From Epiperipatus broadwayi (taxonomy: Eukaryota > Onychophora > Udeonychophora > Euonychophora > Peripatidae), in contig JAQFVV010000966.1 in the NCBI GenBank assembly GCA_028023455.1, forward strand, positions 17,215-81,214: a stretch of 64,000 bases of DNA. The letters are read 5' to 3'. This document shows, in pieces, positions 60,560 through 64,000 of the stretch. Position numbers and translations under genes: made by a program. Every line of letters begins with the position of its first letter. Positions within the stretch are counted from its first letter, which is position 1. The notes under the pieces are model-generated. The model was given only the letters and a program-made list of their open reading frames with translations, had not been told where the DNA came from and did no database searches.

Positions 60560-61250
60560 AAAATGATTAAAAAATAAAGTTTTTTAATATTGCTGGCACT
60601 AAATCTTCTATAAGAAAGGATAATGCTTATATCTAGAAAGTGTTATATTTCATTTTTATTTAGAAACTTGCAAGATATTTTACTCCTATATATCTGGATC
60701 TGCTAACGCAGATGGCTATTTTATATTGACAAAGCAATTTAGTATGTACAGGGTACTAAATTTATCATTTGCTTAATTATTCAATAAAACAGAAATTACA
60801 TGTTATGTTGGAAAAAAACTATATTTAATTATATTTATGTACAAAGTATAAAAAATAGGTATATATGGAGTTAAAAAATTATAATAGGAGCTATGTATGT
60901 CTTACTCATTTGAAAAAAAAAATAAGTGTTGTAAAAATTTATCCAGGCTGAGAGAGATTGATCTGACTTCTGAAGTAATAGATATAATGAAAGCTATCAA
61001 AATTGTCAACAGGGGTCAAAACCACATGCATATTATTAATTGAGAATTGAGAATTAAAGAGTATATTTGGATCAGAGACAATCTCTAGTTTAATGAATGA
61101 TAGTTTAATGAATGAATAATAATACTCATTAATATAATTCTATAAAGTGGATTGTGGCAAAGTTGTGAGTGAAAAAGGTTTGTCACTTGAAATCAAACTA
61201 TAGGAAATTGCTATCTATAAAATCCTAAACAAATTAGGAAAATATTATAA
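60560..61250. other. Unassigned, with a short local duplication
   Basis: GAGAGA(G)TTGATCTGACTTCTG at about 60952 recurs diverged at about 61503. Nothing else recognised. Confidence 0.4.
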
Positions 61251-61251
61251 G

Positions 61252-61392
61252 AGATTGTGATCTGGGCCAACTGATGGATACTGATTCAGCATGAAATATG
61301 CATTCTGGGGACCATTTTATCTTTTTCATTTAACTTTGGCCACATATTTCAGAAAATTGTGATGAAATAGAAGCTTGATATGAATTTAAAAG
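61252..61392 (-). repeat. Repeat R, copy E (decayed)
   Basis: The plus strand reads TGATCTGGGCCAACTGATGG and GCATGAAATATGCATTCTGG, the complement of the middle and start of repeat R. Confidence 0.55.
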
Positions 61393-61711
61393 TATATCTA
61401 CAATATATATATATGAAGTTAAGTCAAAATTACAATAAAAACAATGTATATTATTTCCTTGAAAAACAATGAACTGGGATTTTCAAAAATTCATTCAAAG
61501 TGAGAGAGTTTGATTTGACTTCTGGACTGATGGATGGTGTGCCATGATTGAATTAATTTAAAAGATGTACTAAGATACAAATATGATTTGAATATATATA
61601 AATTTCATACTAAAAAATAGGTAAAGGCCAATAACAAACTTTGTGAGGTACATCACATTTCTGAAAGATTTGATAGATTACTGTTATTTATCAATTGCAT
61701 AATTCAATTTT

Positions 61712-62050
61712 TCATATATATATAATAACAATAAAAATAATAAATATAATGGTAATTTACTATTGTATACAATCTTTCAATCTGCGAAATACTTTCTGTT
61801 AATTCCATAATCTGCCTCAACAGCTGTTAAATAAAAAAAAAACAAAAAAAAAAAAAAACATCCGTTTTGTTTTTATTTTTTTATTTTAAATTTAATGGCA
61901 GTTGAAGCAGGTTAAAGAATTAACTAAAAGTATTTCTGCTGATTGAAAGTCTGTATATAATAGATCATTACCATTATATTTGTTATTTTTATTGTTATTT
62001 CAATATTTTTTTAAATTAATAAACATTTTATTTGTATTTTATACACATAT
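61712..62050. mobile_element. Foldback family F, copy 3
   Basis: Arms AACAATAAAAATAATAAATA / inverse are joined through CCTCAACAGCTGTTAAAT, an A-rich centre and the inverse. Tail AAACATTTTATTTGTATTTT. Colinear with the 23.5-kb copy. Confidence 0.75.
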
Positions 62051-63235
62051 TTCATAGGCTAAAGATTTCTTAAAAAGAATTGTTTTGCAAAAGAGCACAA
62101 AAATGTAAAAAAAAGGTATTAAATGCATAGTTTAGAATGCAATACTTTATTAAAAAAAATACAAATAAAAAACTAAAATGATATTAATTATGTTGATCTT
62201 GAAATATGTAGATAAATATTTTTTGAATGATTTAAAGTTGATATAGATTAAAAGTTTACATAGTTTATAAACGAATCATTGTAAAGACGTCTGTCATAAC
62301 TTAATAGGAACAAAATGGGGAGAAAAAATGTTACTACTCAGTTGCCAATTTGTGAATAGTGATTAAATTTAGTGATATTCCATTTTTATTTTAGCATTTA
62401 GTTAAAATTGTTAATTGCCCATGTTCTAATCAATACTGGATAGTTTTCTCAGTTGACTACAAGTGACCTACCTGAAAAAATCCAATGAAGGTTTAAAATC
62501 TGCAAAAATTCCAGGTTTTGTTAAAACTGAATTTAAACACTGTGTCATCTACATATGTAAATCATTTTTATGGAGAAAATGTGAAACATATAATTATGAA
62601 ATTTATTAATGTAAAATAAACACTATGTTGACAAACATTTTAATGAACCCACATACACTATTTCGGTACAAAATATTATTCAAAAAAATAGTGGAAATAT
62701 TTCAAGTCATAATTAGTACATAGAATAAGATTATATGATTTTGCAGATTATAGAAAATATGATTACAAAAGCATATGATATTCGTCTTACTTATACATGG
62801 ACAGACCGGAAAATGATACCTTTTACATTTTTTGCATATGATAACTTTCAATTTAATGTGATAAATCTGTGCAAAGATATCTTTAAACAGATTATATTGT
62901 TTAGAAAACATAAATTATAGGCTAAATTGCTTTGTGCTATGGATTTTTATTAAGGGTGAAATATCCTTAAATGCCACACCTATTTATTGACAAGAAATTA
63001 TACAATTAATAATATTCTCCAGAAGATAACATGAACTATATTAAAACTTTTAACAAGAAATTTAATACAAACATCACAAATTTATTGGATTTATGAATAT
63101 CTATTTTCAATAGAATAATTTCTTTATTGTTATGTAATATTGATATATTGTATATTAAATATCTATTTCAGACTCAATCTTAAAAATTATAAAAATAAAA
63201 GAAATAAGTATAAACATTATTAAAATCTAAAAAGG
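62051..63235. other. Unassigned AT-rich DNA
   Basis: The overlapping short frames on both strands at 62702-62920 have no motif. Confidence 0.4.
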
Positions 63236-63317
63236 GAGGATTGCCAATTCCTCTACAAGCTTTATGATAAATGCTTAGCCAGAGCCGGCACTTAAAATAT
63301 CGCTGTCAGGAACCCCT

Positions 63318-63372
63318 CCCCAAACCCCTGAACATGGTTTCATGTTTTGGCACTCCTCAGAGAGGTGTCAGG
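63318..63372 (-). ncRNA. Hammerhead ribozyme, type I (435-bp repeat, unit 1)
   Basis: CUGAGGA (63360-63354), stem II GUGC/ACAU with loop CAAA (one mismatch, one G-U), GAAA, then CCAUGU-UC; stem III has lost a G. Stem I ACCUCU/AGGGGU pairs fully (6 bp) and continues with mismatches. Confidence 0.65.
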
Positions 63373-63752
63373 GTAGGTTCAGACATTAGATCTAAAAATA
63401 CCAACCCAAAGCTAAGCACTTAGCTAAAAGTTATCTATTGAGTGGAAAATCTGAAATTTTCAGACATCTACATGTCTTCAAACGCAGCTATCCAACACAA
63501 ATAGCTATATGGGGCTGATAGATCTTCAGCCATACCATATATTAGTAGTCATAGCAATATAAAATTGTATAAGACTTATTGGCAGAGACTATAAATAGTC
63601 AAAATAAGAGTCATAGATCAATTCATAGATCACATGACCCTATCTCTTAAGCTTGTAAGTTATAAACAGTGAGGATTGCCAATTCCTCTACAAGCTTTAT
63701 GATAAATGCTTAGCCAGAGCCAGCACTTAAAATATCTCTGTCAGGAACCCCT

Positions 63753-63807
63753 CCCCAAATCCCTGACCATGGTTTCGTGCTTTGGCACTCCTCAGAGAGG
63801 TGTGAGG
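63753..63807 (-). ncRNA. Hammerhead ribozyme, type I, all conserved parts (435-bp repeat, unit 2)
   Basis: Minus strand, 5' to 3': stem I strand CCUCACACCUCU (63807-63796); CUGAGGA (63795-63789, fits CUGANGA); stem II GUGC-CAAA-GCAC, perfect; GAAA (63776-63773); CCAUGG (63772-63767), self-complementary, giving a 2-bp stem III alone or a longer one between two molecules; U-C; predicted cleavage between 63765 and 63764; stem I return AGGGAUUUGGGG (63764-63753), pairing 10 of 12 positions. The layout is that of the small hammerheads reported beside Penelope-like elements. RNA activity is not shown by sequence. Confidence 0.85.
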
Positions 63808-64000
63808 GTAGGTTCAGACACTAGATCTAAAAATACCAACCCAAAGCTAAGCACTTAACTAAAAGTTATCTATTGAGTGGAAAATCTGAAATTTTCAGAC
63901 ATCTACATATCTTCAAACCCAGCTATCCAACACAAATAGCTATATGGGGCCGATAGATCTTCAGCCATACCATATATTAGTAGTCATAGCAATATAAAAT

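Larger units (their letters stand above)
63236..64000. repeat. 435-bp tandem repeat with hammerhead (runs off the window)
   Basis: Unit 1 is 63236-63670; unit 2 starts at 63671 and is cut by the window end at 64000. Over the shared 330 bp the units differ at about a dozen positions. Units start GAGGATTGCCAATTCCTCTA. A related but palindromic copy sits at 5.8 kb. Each unit carries one hammerhead on the minus strand. No open frame. Confidence 0.93.

Noticed and set aside
1-64000. CRISPR array, operon or bacterial signals
   Set aside because: No short regularly spaced repeats; all elements are eukaryotic transposons.

Overview
This window is AT-rich animal nuclear DNA with almost no recognisable host coding sequence. 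The long open frames are transposon proteins, and most of the rest is repeats of several ages. The element mix points to an invertebrate: Penelope-like elements (PLEs) with GIY-YIG domains, an endonuclease/RT LINE, a Ty3/gypsy gag, hAT-type non-autonomous elements and a tRNA-Gly-derived SINE. I cannot place it to a phylum. The only telomere-type repeat (CCCTAA-like) lies inside a transposon and says nothing about a chromosome end.

Layout. 1-13 kb: AT-rich DNA with a decayed PLE fragment (2.7-3.3 kb, minus), a foldback at 5.8 kb, a SINE end at 7.56 kb, and a nearly full-length mutated PLE (10.85-13.06 kb, minus). 13.76-23.45 kb: a young LTR retrotransposon on the minus strand. Its two LTRs are 2,895 bp each and nearly identical, it has a primer-binding site and polypurine tract, and it carries a 663-codon gag. 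Most of pol is deleted; only the integrase tail remains. 23.46-23.75 kb: a foldback element, then a patch with promoter-type motifs near 24.75-25.02 kb. 25.5-31 kb: two LINE copies and a SINE; the larger LINE is split by two non-autonomous hAT elements with perfect 8-bp target duplications. 31.5-37.4 kb: a second PLE with inverted terminal repeats, broken up by a DNA transposon holding a telomere-like array and by other repeats. 37.5-44 kb: a LINE 3' end, foldbacks and unassigned DNA. 44.7-46.1 kb and 51.5-52.0 kb: two more PLE remnants. 53.7-55.7 kb: a mirrored array of about 345-bp units. 56.5-64 kb: SINE, repeat R, tandem repeat T, a foldback, and at the right edge a 435-bp tandem repeat that runs out of the window.

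Main discovery. Two unrelated tandem repeats carry type I hammerhead ribozyme motifs with very short palindromic stem III. In the 435-bp repeat (minus strand) one unit has every conserved element: a CUGAGGA box, a perfect 4-bp stem II, a GAAA box, CCAUGG, the UC cleavage site and a 12-position stem I. In the T repeat (about 445-455 bp, plus strand) the consensus of four copies gives the same architecture. Such small hammerheads are known to accompany Penelope-like retroelements and retrozymes, and this window also contains five PLE fragments. This looks like a PLE-dependent, ribozyme-bearing non-autonomous repeat system, though autonomy, activity and mobility are inference.
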